Shown piece after piece: positions 35,601-45,808 of a DNA stretch of 64,000 nt. The stretch is from Diacronema lutheri. Taxonomy: Eukaryota; Haptophyta; Pavlovophyceae; Pavlovales; Pavlovaceae. The stretch covers positions 868,001-932,000 of the forward strand of contig JAGTXO010000005.1 in the NCBI GenBank assembly GCA_019448385.1. The letters are read 5' to 3'. The stretch's first letter is position 1. Every line of letters starts with the position of its first letter. The position numbers and the translations under genes are program-made. Below the pieces are notes generated by a model. That model was given only the letters and a program-made list of their open reading frames with translations. It was not told where the DNA came from and made no database searches.

Positions 35601-37030
35601 TCGCTCGCATGCGCGGCGCTCGGCGCGCATCTGTCCGCGCGCGCGCAGCTGGACGCGCTGCGCGACGAGGTGTGCGACGGGCGGCTCGGGAGCGCGGTGC
35701 GCCTCCTCTCGCTCGCCCTGCTTGTCGCACGGCGGCGGAGAAAGCAGCTGCGCGCGTCGCGCCGCGCCGCCGGCTGGCGGGCGGGCGGGCCCAATGGTGG
35801 CGACGACGGCGTGCCCGCCGACACTGCGCGTGCGCACGGCGGTGAGCCGAGCGATGGCAGCGACGGCGAGGAGGGCGATCGGAGCATGGAGGCGTTGGCG
35901 GCGGCGATGGAGCACGCGTCGGCGATGCCTCGGGCCGTCCACCCCACCCTCGCCGCGGGCGGGGGCCCGCTCGACATCGCGTGGGACGAGCTGCTCGCGC
36001 AGAGCGCCCACGACGACGACGGCGGACGCAGCGCGCGCGCGCCGCGCGACGCCGACGCGCGGCGCGCAGGCGCGCAAGGTGGCGGCTCGCCTACCGCTCA
36101 TGCTCGCGACGCTGCCCACGCGTCCGCCCAGGATGCCGCCGTGTCAGGCGAGCTGCGCGCGCGCCCAGTTGCGTGGGACGAGCTGCTCAGCAACGGGCAC
36201 GCGCCGCGCGCGCGCACGAGCGACGAAATCGGTGGGCGGACGCGCACGCCGATCGACGGCACGGTTCCTCCACTCTCTCCGCCCGCGCCGCCGCGGCGCG
36301 TGCGCGAGCGCGAGCTCGCGCTCGCCGGCAAGAGGGACGAGCAGCGCGCGCGCGCCATCGCGGCCGAGCTCGTCGGCGGCGCGCCGCTCGCGCGCGCCGC
36401 GGACGATTCGCTTGGCGCGCTCTCGGCGCCGGCTGGCGCGGCCGACCTGCGCGGCACCCCACGCGACGACCTCCGCGCGCCGCGCAGCGTCGCGTGGGAC
36501 GTCATGCGCCCCTCGTCGGACGCGCCGCTCGGCGCGCGCTCGCACCGAGCGCTCGCGGCCAAGCTGAGCGATTGGGTGCGCGAGCGCTCGGGCATCGCCC
36601 TGACGGTGCACGACTTATGCTCGCCCGCGATCGGCGTCATGTCCGACGGACTGATCCTCGCGCAACTCACTGGTGCGTGCGCGCGTGCGTGCGGCGCGCG
36701 CCTTTGTTGATGCGCCTTTGTTGATGTACTTTCCCGTTGGGCCGGTCTGTCGAATCTCTCCCTGACGTGTCTCGCGAGCGCCCGACGCTGGCCGCCGCAG
36801 GCGCGCTCGAGGGCCGGCCCATCACGGGTCTGGAGGCGCGCCCGCGCTCATTCGCGTCGTGCAAGCACAACTACGAGCGCTCGCTGCTTGCGCTGCGTCT
36901 GCGGCCCAACATGCCCCTCGACCACCTCTACTCAGCAGAAAAACTCGCGCGGGGCGAGCCGACGGCCGTGCTCGGTCTCCTCGCGCACATGAGGCGCGCG
37001 TACGGCCCATCTTTGGCGCGCAAGGCCTAG
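32622..37030 (+). CDS. Large protein with calponin-homology domains at both ends
   Basis: Two exons, 32622-36672 and 36801-37030, 1,426 residues. The N-terminus (YWLNSLPFRSCLVVGSIKDL, DGFALAELARELS) resembles the first helices of a CH domain. The C-terminus is a clearer CH domain split by the intron: KLSDWVRERSGIALTVHDLC, SDGLILAQLTGALEGRPI, NYERSLLALRLRPNMPL, LLAHMRRAYG. The middle is Ala/Arg-rich and largely disordered, with another CH-like stretch (WATSLPVELRGSYDVLMAFQ) and three copies of an AWDELL/AWDVM motif near 35980, 36173 and 36490. CH domains bind actin or microtubules; large ciliary CH proteins are the likeliest relatives. Intron 128 bp, donor GTGCGT. Further introns inside exon 1 cannot be excluded because of the bias in composition. 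Confidence 0.65.
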
Positions 37031-37109
37031 TTTCGTTGGTGCGCTCTTCCTTTGGAGAACGTCCCACGCGTCAGGGTGGCGTCGCGCCGTCGGCGGGCAC
37101 GCGCCAGTC

Positions 37110-38681
37110 TCAGCGCGAGCTCTCGATGACGAGCCCCGCCTCGCGCGCGAGGGAGAGCAGCGCAGCCGAGCAATTGCGCGACGGTCCCAGCGCCTCGCAC
37201 ACGCCCTTGCGCGCAAGGCTCAACCGGCAGTAGCCGCCGCACGAATCCATCCCGCGCGCAACACCGGTCGCATTCGCGATCGCCGCGTCAAGCTCCGCCC
37301 GCCTGACGCCGCGCAGCGCGGGCAGCGCATAGCCGCGCGGCAGCAGCAGGCTCACGATCTGTACGCCGCTTCTCCGCACGGCCGCCACTAGCCTCGACCC
37401 GTCGATAGAGCCTGCGATGAGCGCTGGCTCGGACCCTGCGCTGGCAGGTGCGCCGCCGCTGCCGCCCACCGCGCGCACCCAACCGAGCTGCGCGGAGGCG
37501 CTGTCGCCAGCGAGGACGAGGGTGGCGCGACTCGCATTTGCGCATGTGGCACGCACGCGCACGGGCGAGAGCGCGTAGGCGCAGTGGTAGAAGATGTGTG
37601 AGGTGGGCGTGCACAGGTTGGAGTCCTTGAGCGTCGACACGTCCCACACGAACGAGCAGCAGCCGGTGGGCGCGGGCTGCGCCGCTGCGCTCGCGGCGCC
37701 CAACTCGGCGCCCGTGCTGTTGGCATCGGCTCCGGCGCGAGAGCCCACCTCGTCGCACGCGCCCGCGAACGGCACCGCCGCGACGAGCAGGTGAGTGAAG
37801 CGCGCGTGCGCGTGCGTTGCCAGCCGCTCGCGCGACAGCGTCTCGGGCGCGGGCTGCAGCGCCTGGTCGACGCCGTGGTGCGCACCGCGGCGTCGAGGCA
37901 CCCACGGCTGTGCGCAGGGAGCGCTCACGTCGACTGCCATCGCGCCACTCAGCCCGGCTGCGAGTGCGAGCCAGCCGCGCGCAGCGTTGACGCGCGCCGC
38001 AAAGCCGTGCACCGACGGCGCGCGCAGCGCGCTCTCGAAACCGTCGCCTGTCAGCCGCAGCAGCTGGCGGCCAACGACGCAGCGCGCGCGCTCGCGCTCC
38101 GCCCGACCTGCGCCCGCGCGCGGCATGAGTGCGAGCTCGTCCGCGGCGGCGGCCGCCGCGAGCAGGTCTGTCGCCATCGCGTTGAACGAGGAGTGCGACA
38201 GCGCGCGCAAGGCTCCCTCCATCGCGCCCACCTCGTGCGCACGCACGCTCGCCCCCCTGGCCGCGTCCACACCCTCGCGCTCGCGCGCGTCGCGCTCGGC
38301 GCGGCGGCTCGCGGCGAGCCAGCCCAACGGTGCGGCGCGGAAGTCGTACAACCCGGTCGCCTGCATGTACCGCTCCTTTGGGTGCGCGCCCACAAAGTGC
38401 GCGAGCGCCGGCGCGCTCGCGCCCTGAAAGATGCCCTCGCGCCCTCCCTGCGGCGAGTCGAAGAAGTTTGAAATTAACGGCGCTGTCACAAGGACGAGCG
38501 TCTCCACGGCCGGGAGCGGGTCGTCGGGTGGGGTCAAGGCTTCGATGCCTGCCGGCTCGCCATCGAAGCGCCCAGCCGCGAGGTCTGCCGCCTGCGCGAT
38601 GAAGCGATCAATGTCTGGAATAGCTTTCAGCCTGCGGCCGGCGGACGGCGCGAGGACCCGGCCCCATAAGGCGCGGCGCAT
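37110..38681 (-). CDS. Uncharacterised protein
   Basis: 523 residues; not recognised. Recognisable non-repetitive stretches include IPDIDRFIAQAADLAAGRFD, VETLVLVTAPLISNFFDSPQ, FVGAHPKERYMQATGLYDF, CCSFVWDVSTLKDSNLCTP and CGGYCRLSLARKGVCEALG. The cysteine-containing C-terminal half and NATG/NCSA sequons suggest a secreted or lumenal protein, but no leader is visible at this start. Its 5' end overlaps the 3' end of the glycosyltransferase ORF on the same strand by 55 bp in another frame; CCGCAG at 38628-38633 (minus) is a good acceptor, so the real product may begin with an upstream exon, even from the glycosyltransferase transcript. Confidence 0.5.
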   Translation of the reverse strand: MRRALWGRVLAPSAGRRLKAIPDIDRFIAQAADLAAGRFDGEPAGIEALTPPDDPLPAVETLVLVTAPLISNFFDSPQGGREGIFQGASAPALAHFVGAHPKERYMQATGLYDFRAAPLGWLAASRRAERDAREREGVDAARGASVRAHEVGAMEGALRALSHSSFNAMATDLLAAAAAADELALMPRAGAGRAERERARCVVGRQLLRLTGDGFESALRAPSVHGFAARVNAARGWLALAAGLSGAMAVDVSAPCAQPWVPRRRGAHHGVDQALQPAPETLSRERLATHAHARFTHLLVAAVPFAGACDEVGSRAGADANSTGAELGAASAAAQPAPTGCCSFVWDVSTLKDSNLCTPTSHIFYHCAYALSPVRVRATCANASRATLVLAGDSASAQLGWVRAVGGSGGAPASAGSEPALIAGSIDGSRLVAAVRRSGVQIVSLLLPRGYALPALRGVRRAELDAAIANATGVARGMDSCGGYCRLSLARKGVCEALGPSRNCSAALLSLAREAGLVIESSR

Positions 38682-40180
38682 GCAAAGGCGCCACGCCCGG
38701 GCGCGCGCAGGCGCGTGGCCACGCGGGCTCCGAGGCAGCGCACGCCGCGCGCGCGCAAAGGCGAGGACGCGAGCGCGACGTGAGCCCGAGCAAGCAAAAT
38801 TCGAGGGGCGATGCAGGCCGCATGCGGCATGGCGCGGCGGTGCGCGTGCCTGAAGCCGTCGGCGCCGCGCGTGTCATGCGCGAGCGGCCGAAGCGCCGCC
38901 TCGCGCTCGGCTGCGGAGATGAGGGGCTCGTGCCAGTGCCGAATCTCGTGCGCGTACACGCCGGGCGCAATGGGCGGCGGCATCATCGCACAGCGCGGCA
39001 GCGCGTACACGGCGGAAAAGCGCACGCGCTGCACTGCCGGCACGTGACGCGATGCCGGAGCGACGGCGTAGCTCACTTGCGCGCCGCAGCACGCGGACAT
39101 GGCGAGGTCGCTCAGCAGCTCGTTGGAGCGATGAATGGCCCTGTGTTTGTACGGGCCCGTGCAAACGCCCAACCGGTCGCCCTTCGACCACCAGCCTGCC
39201 ACGGTCGAGGCATTTGCAAAGGCGTACCGCTCGTGCCGCGCGAACGCGCGCGCAAACATCCGCTCGGCCGGCCCGCCCGGCGCGCACCGGTTGCAGTAGA
39301 CGAGGCCGAGGAGGATGCGGCCACAGTGCGCGGTCGACGCGCGCGCCGCGAAGATCGCGTGCTTGTCCGCGAGCGCGGCCGAGCGCAGCAGCGGGTACGG
39401 GTTTGCGGAGACGGCGACGTCAGCATCAAGGAACAAGGGAGACACACCGAGCGCGATCGCCCGGCGCACGTAGTGCAGCTTGGACCACTCGAGGCGGTAC
39501 GCGTGCGTGACGGCGCCGACAAGGCCGACCGTGCGGAACGACGTGTGCGCGCAGCTTGCGCGCCAAGGCTCGCTTGCGAGCAGCGCGCAGTGCTCGGGCT
39601 CGAGCACGATGACGATCGAATGGTCGATGCCGACGCGCCGGAGGCCCCAGATGAGGTTTATCGCGTACGACGAGGCCTGCTCGGTGGCGATCGTGAAAAT
39701 GAGCTCGCCGTGGCGAGAGCGCGCCGCGAGAGCACGCTCCAGCTCGCACCGCGCCTCCAGGTCGCCGCCGCGGAAGACGGGCAGGTCGGGCCCGGACGTA
39801 CGCGGCGGCACGTGGCCGCGCGCGTGGTCCATGTTGCGCGCCCACCGGTGCTGCGGGCAGAGCGGACTGGGCACGAGTGGCGCGTTGGCGATGGATAGCA
39901 GCCCTGCGAACGGCGCTATGTGCGCCAGCGTCGGCTGCTCGGGCGCTGCGCCCGTAGCCGCCACGCCGCGTGCGCGCTCAGCGCGCGGCGCTCGCTCGCC
40001 CGATCGGTCGCCCCCGTCGCGAGACGACGGGGGCGTGGCCGCCAGTCGCGAGACACTTGCACTGAGCACGCTACCGCGTAGGTTTGCGTAGAGCTCGCAT
40101 GTGCAAAGCAGCAGCACCGCCGCGACCCAACCCCGAGCACGAAAGGGGTCGCAGTTCGCCGCCCTGCGCGTGTCCGCCAT
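38627..40180 (-). CDS. Type II membrane nucleotide-diphospho-sugar transferase (GT77-like)
   Basis: 517 residues. A short cytosolic N-terminus is followed by a signal anchor (GWVAAVLLLCTCELYANL, residues 18-35), a stem region rich in Ser/Pro/Ala, and a catalytic domain with NLIWGLRRVGIDHSIVIVL, WSKLHYVRRAIALGVSPL and LFLDADVAVSANPY; the D-A-D triad is the metal/nucleotide-sugar site of the Nucleotid_trans (PF03407) family. YALPRCAMMPP and HEIRHWHEP lie toward the end. Golgi glycan synthesis is likely; donor unknown. The last about 70 residues are Arg/Ala-rich and overlap the next gene's 5' end, so the true 3' end is uncertain. Confidence 0.75.
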   Translation of the reverse strand: MADTRRAANCDPFRARGWVAAVLLLCTCELYANLRGSVLSASVSRLAATPPSSRDGGDRSGERAPRAERARGVAATGAAPEQPTLAHIAPFAGLLSIANAPLVPSPLCPQHRWARNMDHARGHVPPRTSGPDLPVFRGGDLEARCELERALAARSRHGELIFTIATEQASSYAINLIWGLRRVGIDHSIVIVLEPEHCALLASEPWRASCAHTSFRTVGLVGAVTHAYRLEWSKLHYVRRAIALGVSPLFLDADVAVSANPYPLLRSAALADKHAIFAARASTAHCGRILLGLVYCNRCAPGGPAERMFARAFARHERYAFANASTVAGWWSKGDRLGVCTGPYKHRAIHRSNELLSDLAMSACCGAQVSYAVAPASRHVPAVQRVRFSAVYALPRCAMMPPPIAPGVYAHEIRHWHEPLISAAEREAALRPLAHDTRGADGFRHAHRRAMPHAACIAPRILLARAHVALASSPLRARGVRCLGARVATRLRAPGRGAFACAAPYGAGSSRRPPAAG

Positions 40181-40473
40181 GGACGGAAGTCGCGTTCGCC
40201 GCTCATGACTTCAGTCTCGTTCCGACCGCTCTCGCCCAGCTTGCTGCCTGTGGCGTGAGAGAAATCATCGCTCGCCCCAAGACATGACTTGTCGATCCAG
40301 CACCGCCGCACTGCTAGACGCGGCGCTCACGGTTTGTCCTGTGAAAGCCGCGCGACGCGAGCCCATCGTCGCAGGCCATCGCGCGTTTTTGCGGGGAGCG
40401 TGCGATGTTGCTTTGAAGAACAGGCGCTTGTGCCTGCAAAGACGTTGCGCGCGCTCCAGCCCGCCAGCGATTA

Positions 40474-40511
<38 letters not shown>

Positions 40512-40920
40512 CCGTATGGGGGTTCCACGTGTGCACGAATACATCCACGCCGCCGAGCGCTATGCGAACCACGTGCTCGAGGTGGCTCTCCGCCACGTAA
40601 GCGATCAGGCGCGCGCTCGCGCCGATCGGCTCGTGGCGTGCGCGCGCGAAGCTGTGCGCAGGATGCGCATCCTGCCCGCAGCGTGCCGACGAGGCCGCAG
40701 AGCAACAGGGCAGAGTGCGGCTGCCACGCAGAGCAACAGAGCAACAGGGCAAAGTGCGGCTGCAACAGGGCAAAGTGCGCACGCGCAGCGCCCCCTTATT
40801 AGAACGCGTGTGCTTTTGCGCTTGTCGATGCCGCGCGTGCGCACGCGCAGCCCAAGCGCCAGGCCGACGAGCTGACTGCTTCGTTCTTTGCACGCGCGGA
40901 GAATCTGCCAAAATATAGGC
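40181..40920. other. Intergenic region, 740 bp, with a 34-C tract and short tandem repeats
   Basis: A run of 34 C occupies 40477-40510. From about 40696 to 40790, variants of GAGCAACAGGGCA(A/G)AGTGCGGCTGC are repeated three to four times. Several small open frames exist but none has family signs. No RNA gene recognised. Confidence 0.7.
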
Positions 40921-42753
40921 TCAGAGCATGCCCTGATCAGGCACCTCGCGTCGCGACTCATCTCCGCCCCCTCCCTCGCCGTACCTCCCGTATGCTGCGC
41001 TCTGCTGCGATGCCGGCAAGCGTCGGCCACCACGGCCGTCACCGTCGCCATCGCCATCGCCTGCATCGCCGTGGCCGCCGCCCGTGAGCCCATCGAGCTC
41101 GTCGGGCATGGCGCTGATTGTGAAGTACGACTTTGCGCGGGCGGGCTGGAAGCTGTACAGCAGGAAGGCGAGGGTGAGAGTGTTGATGGCGGCCATCCAC
41201 GCGGTGGCCACGCGGTGGCGCGTCCACTTGTTCGTGCTCCACGCGATGATGCACGTGAGCGGCATCTGCATGAACCAGACGCCGCACGAGGCGATCGCCT
41301 TGCGAAAGAAGGCGAGCTTCTCGACGGACGGCTCTCGGCGGTACGTGTCGTGGAAGAAGAGCGCGCACAGACAGAGGAGCCTGCGCACGCGGCGGCGGGC
41401 GCGCCGGGCGGCACGGCGGCAGCACGATGCGCACGGTCGGCCGCGCGGGCGGCTCGGTCACGCGCGAGGCCGGCAAAATGGCCGATCGGCGCGCACATGA
41501 TGCGGATGACGGCAAGGAAGAATGCGCCGGTCGTGAGCAGCACGTAGACCTCGGACGCTGGGTCCCTGAGCGCGTAGTCGACCGTGTAGATGACGGTGTA
41601 GCACGCGCAGTACACGAGCACAGCGCCGCCAACCAACAGCTGGTCACGCTTCGACGGCAGGTCGGCAGTGAGGCGCCAGCCCTGCGCAATCATCAGGAAG
41701 AGCACCATGACGACCAGATCGGACGCCGTGTACAACACCTCGGCCCTGCGCGTCCCAGGCGTGGGGGCAGGGTGAGCTGCCGCAGTCAGACCAGCTGGCC
41801 GTGCACTCAAACAAGTTGCCGTGCGCTCAAGAGCTGCTCAGCGCGCGCGCTCCGCACGCCCGCGCGCGCGCGGGGCGCCGCGAGCGCGCGAGCGCGTGGC
41901 GCAGCGAGCGACGCGCGCACATGAGGAGCGCGCCCTCCGGACCAACACCATGGCTCGCGTAATCCGCGTAGAAGCACACGTTGAGCAGCTGCGCGAGCGA
42001 AAAGCCGCCGAGCGCGGCGGCGAGCACGAGCAGCGGCGGGTGCGAGAGCTGGCTGGCGCGCAGGTCGTGCACGCCGCGCGCGGCGACGACAGCGAGCGCA
42101 CTTTGCGCGACGAACGCAAACACGTGTGTCTGCAGCATCCCCTGGTCGTTGTACGAGAAGTGCGTGCCCCACCAACCGCCCGGGTTTTGCAGCGTCACCC
42201 GGTAATAAAGCGAGAGGGCGCCCGCGTAGCGCGGCTCGCAGTTGAGCGCGACGACGTGGACGAAGAGCGGTCGTGCGCTGAGGCGGAGCGCATGGTAAAA
42301 GTTGACGCCGTCCTGCGAGCCGCGGCCCTCGAGCGGGTTCGACGCGTCGGTGAGCGGCAGTGTGAAGATGGCGTGCGATCGCTTCTGGGCGCACGTGAGG
42401 CGCTGGTTGCGGTAGACGTCCGCCCAGCTGGCCTTGACGTCGTTGGTGCCGTTGTACCACGTGTCTGACGAGAACATGGCAACCTCCTGCCCCTTGATGA
42501 ACGGGTCGCCGTGCGCCTGGATGTGGATCATCCCCTTTTGGTAAAAGCTCGCGCTCGATTCGGGCACCGTCCGGCCGCACTTGCCCGTGATGCACTCGAA
42601 CCCAAACGTGCCGAGGACCACAAGGTTGGGATCCGCGCTGTGAAGCAGCGCGCTTCCGGTCACATGCCCCTCAAGCACCTTGGCTGCGGCACCGTGCAGC
42701 GCGGACGCGAGCGCCAAAAACGGCCGCCACCGCAAATGCGCGCCGTCCGGCAT
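40921..42753 (-). CDS. GPR180/TMEM145-type (intimal-thickness-receptor family) seven-helix protein
   Basis: Three exons: 42753-41921, 41745-41497 and 41380-40921, giving 513 residues. A signal-peptide-like start (WRPFLALASALHGAAA) precedes a beta-rich extracellular domain containing GTFGFECITGKCGRTVPE and HVVALNCEPRYAGALSLYYR, then HFSYNDQGMLQTHVFAFVAQ, the junction typical of GPR180/TMEM145 (PF10192) before helix 1. Seven hydrophobic segments follow, including YTASDLVVMVLFLMIAQGW, YCACYTVIYTVDYAL, FFLAVIRIMLLCLCALFF (rebuilt over the second intron) and VATAWMAAINTLTLAFLLY. The tail has an Asp/Gly repeat (GDAGDGDGDGDG). Introns 175 and 116 bp, both with GTGCGC donors. Ligand and signalling partner are unknown; animal GPR180 is linked to TGF-beta signalling rather than classic G proteins. 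Confidence 0.82.
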
Positions 42754-42889
42754 CGTGCGCTCAAGCTGGTCAGTTTAGGCAACGGCGGCCGTATTCTCAC
42801 TGGTCTGGTCTGCTTGCCCGCCCCCCGCGCACGGGGCACTGGACAAGCAGGCTGCTGGAGGAGTCGTGGCGCGCGCGCCTGCCCGGCGC

Positions 42890-43828
42890 TCACTGCCCAA
42901 ATTCGACGTACGCGCCGCTGTCGGCCGTGGCGCGTGCGCGCGACGCGTTGGCCACACCGCACGCGCGCAGCCACGCCGCCGAGGGCACGGCGTAGCTCAC
43001 GCCGCCGCCGCCGCCGCTAGCGCCGGCGACGGAAAGCGCGCGTTGCATCGGCGGTTTTGCGACCGCGGCCACGGCGTGCGACGCCGCGCGCTTAAGCTGC
43101 GGCGGCGGGCTCGCCTCGGCCGCGTGCAGCCCAAACCGCTCCGAAAGGTCCGGCGGCACGTCCGCGACGCCGAGGCCGGACGAGGGCGCGCGCGGCGGGC
43201 TGCGCGGCACATAGGGTGGCGGCGGGCGGAAGGCCGGCACCGGCGCGCAGCACACCGGCGCGCAGGCGAGCGAGTGCGCCGCCGCGCGGTGCCGCTCGAG
43301 CGCCCGGAGCGTGCCGCACGTGTACGAGCACGTGCCGAACGCGCATTGGATGACATCCACCCCACCGACGACGCGACGCGTGCACCGCGCGTCCGCCTCC
43401 CCCTCCGAGCTCGGCGCGACGCCGGACTTGAAATAGGCCTCTGCGGCCGCGGCCGCCGCTGCGTGCATGCCGGCGTCCGACGGCTTCCGGCTGCCCGCAC
43501 GGCTCCCTGGCCGGTCAGTCCTCTGCACGGCGCGCACGGCGGCAATGACGCCGTTAGCGAGCTTAAGCGCGTGCTCGGCGACGCGCTCGCTTTCGCGCTG
43601 CATGTCCTGCGCGGCCGCCAGCTTGAGCTCGAGCTCGGCCGCACGCGCGTGCTCGTGCGACCACGCTTCGTGCAGCCGCGCGATCAGCGCGGCGGCCTCG
43701 GCCGGGTCGGAGGGCGCCACAAGCGTCGCCGGAAACAGCTGCCTGCTCGCCGCCGGCGCTTCGGCTGTCAAATCGAACGACTTTCGCGTCGCGCGGGTGG
43801 GCGTGTCAGCGAGGCTCTCCTCGGGCAT
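42890..43828 (-). CDS. Coiled-coil protein with one C2H2-like zinc finger
   Basis: 312 residues from MPEESLADTPTR. A helical stretch (ALIARLHEAWSHEHARAAEL, EHALKLANGVIAAVRAVQ) forms a likely coiled coil at about residues 48-105. VIQCAFGTCSYTCGTLRALE followed by RHRAAAH gives C-x4-C-x12-H-x4-H, a plausible but single zinc finger. The rest is Pro/Ala-rich. The frame is open 20 codons further upstream (43888), an alternative start. Role not known; DNA, RNA or protein binding are all possible. Confidence 0.55.
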   Translation of the reverse strand: MPEESLADTPTRATRKSFDLTAEAPAASRQLFPATLVAPSDPAEAAALIARLHEAWSHEHARAAELELKLAAAQDMQRESERVAEHALKLANGVIAAVRAVQRTDRPGSRAGSRKPSDAGMHAAAAAAAEAYFKSGVAPSSEGEADARCTRRVVGGVDVIQCAFGTCSYTCGTLRALERHRAAAHSLACAPVCCAPVPAFRPPPPYVPRSPPRAPSSGLGVADVPPDLSERFGLHAAEASPPPQLKRAASHAVAAVAKPPMQRALSVAGASGGGGGVSYAVPSAAWLRACGVANASRARATADSGAYVEFGQ

Positions 43829-44450
43829 CACGACGGAGCATAAAAAAAACGTTGGGGCGGAAGCTGGTACCGAGCCAACCCTAGGCACGATGGCGGCCGA
43901 AAAACGTTGCTCGGCTTGCGATTAGTCGTCAGGCGCCTTGCCGTGGCTGCGCCAACCGGGCGCCCTGCTTGCGCGCGCCGAGAACGTGCGCTGGCGCTGT
44001 CCCGCGCTCGACGTCGCCGCTCGCGCAGGCGGTGCACCCGGAGCCTGAGTGGACAGAGGCGGGCGATGGGCGTGCGTGTCTGTTGGCGCCACGATGGCCC
44101 AAGTCCACACCGACCGTCGGCTGCACGATGCGCTGCAGCGCATCTGCGGCCTAGGCCGCGGTCACTGTGACCCGACCTGACCGCGACGAAGCTGCGGTGG
44201 TGGTTTTCGGAGTGGGGCTGGGGGGAAGGAGGGAATCGCGAGGTTGTATTGTCCTTACCGCTCGGAGCCTCTGAGCCTCGCGGCGAAGTCTAAGTGGCGC
44301 CTGGATTGCTCACTGCCGCGTCGCGCTCTGGCGACGCGGCATATCATCCGTGGGCGCGGCGCGGCGCACTGAGCGCGGCGCGGCGCGATTTTGCGCGAGC
44401 CGCCGCGCTCACGCCGCCGCGCTCATGCCGCCGCGCTCACGCCGCCGCGC
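43829..44450. other. Intergenic region, 622 bp
   Basis: Upstream of the zinc-finger gene and downstream of the cytochrome b5 gene. Contains a 13-bp palindrome GGTCACTGTGACC at 44160-44172 and the start of a 14-bp tandem array (separate entry). Small open frames on both strands show no family features. Confidence 0.6.
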
Positions 44451-44456
44451 TCACGC
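44401..44456. repeat. Four tandem 14-bp units
   Basis: CGCCGCGCTCACGC at 44401, 44415 (one change, T for C), 44429 and 44443. The last copy overlaps the stop codon of the cytochrome b5 gene. Confidence 0.9.
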
Positions 44457-44837
44457 AGCCGCAGAGGCTCGTCTCCTGCGCCCAAACGCCCAGATCGCCA
44501 CGCCGAGCAGAGGGCTGCACCGGTCCGCGTTGGCGAGCCAGCCGATCTGGTACTGCGCCCAGTCGCGCTGGCCGGCGACGGAGTGGAAGTTGAAGTCGAG
44601 CGTGCAGTCCTGACCGGCGTGCGAGAGCAGTGACTTGCCGCCACCAGGATGCGCGCCGGACTCGAAGAGGCGGCTGACGTCGTAGACGCGGCCGTGCGCG
44701 CTCATCCACAGATCGCCCTCCGTGTTGTGCGCGCCGAGCTCCGCGTGGGAGAAGACGGGTAGCCCGAGGAAGACGGCGCGATCGTCGGGCCCCTTCTCTG
44801 CCGCCACGCTCGTCACATGCCGACGGGCCGACGTCAT
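44451..44837 (-). CDS. Cytochrome b5-like heme-binding protein with C-terminal hydrophobic tail
   Basis: 128 residues. FSHAELGAHNTEGDLWMSAH, GRVYDVSRL and HPGGGKSLLSHAGQDCT give the cytochrome b5 fold; the axial heme ligands are the His of HPGG (near residue 62) and the His of FHSVAG (near residue 85). The C-terminal LLGVAIWAF followed by RRRR could be a very short tail anchor or peripheral membrane segment. It would carry electrons to desaturases, hydroxylases or reductases. Start chosen at MTSARRHVTSVA; the open frame extends upstream into low-complexity sequence. Divergent from the VIT/CCC1 iron transporter with 187 bp between ATGs. Confidence 0.8.
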   Translation of the reverse strand: MTSARRHVTSVAAEKGPDDRAVFLGLPVFSHAELGAHNTEGDLWMSAHGRVYDVSRLFESGAHPGGGKSLLSHAGQDCTLDFNFHSVAGQRDWAQYQIGWLANADRCSPLLGVAIWAFGRRRRASAAA

Positions 44838-45024
44838 CGCCGCGGTGGACGAGCCCGTACTCCCCCTTGACGACCCCGTGCTCCCCCTCGACGGGCACCT
44901 GTAAGACACGGACGGGCAAGATGTGGGCACCCCCGCCCACTTTAGAAAAAAGGTTCGACAGCCCGCCATCGCCGCTCATCCACGCGAGGGAGGCCACGCC
45001 CGCCAGCGCGACGCCTGAGCGGCG

Positions 45025-45764
45025 ATGGCACCAAAGGCATCGGCGACCAACGGTTCGGCTGCCGTCCCGCTGCTCCAGCGCGACCTGGAGGGCGCGAGGT
45101 CGGCCTTCACCGCGCGCGACGTCAACGCGAGCGCCGTCGCACACGCGAGCAAGGCGGCGGCCGGCGTTGCGGGCGCGCCGCACCACAGTGCGGAGCCGCA
45201 CGTGCAGGGCGGCGAGTATGTCAAGCTGCTCGTGTTTGGTGGGCTCGACGGCATCCTTACCTCGTTCGCCATTGTCGCGGGCGCGGCCGGCGTCGGGCTG
45301 AGCGTCAAGGCTGTACTTGGCATCGGTATCTCAAACGTGCTCGCAGACGCGCTCGCGATGGGCGTGGGCGAGTACTTGTCGACCAAGTCAGAGCACGAAT
45401 ACATACGCGAGGAGCACGCGCGCGAGTCCTGGGAGTTCAAGAATCACCCGGACGGCGAGGTGGCCGAAAGTGCGCCGCGCCGGCCGCTCGGCACGCACGC
45501 CGTGCGGCCTCGGGGCGCGCGCGAGGGTCTCGCGCGTGACGGCGCGCGCGGCACGCGAGCTCGGCCCGTTGCGAGCGCGCACGCACGTCATGCCTCAACT
45601 GCCGTTTCGATGCCCCCACCCCAATCCACATTTCCCCGAGCGTCTTTGACGAGCATTTGTTGAGAAGTCGCTTCCGCGCGCGTCCAAACATCCCCCCCCC
45701 CCCCCCCCCCCCAGCGTCTTTGACGAGCATATGTTGAGAAGTCGCTTCCGCGCGCGTCCAAACA

Positions 45765-45808
<44 letters not shown>

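Noticed and set aside
40284-40802. Plus-strand ORF with poly-Pro and a reverse frame with poly-Gly around the C34 tract
   Set aside because: The open frame is created by the homopolymer and short repeats; no conserved sequence on either side.
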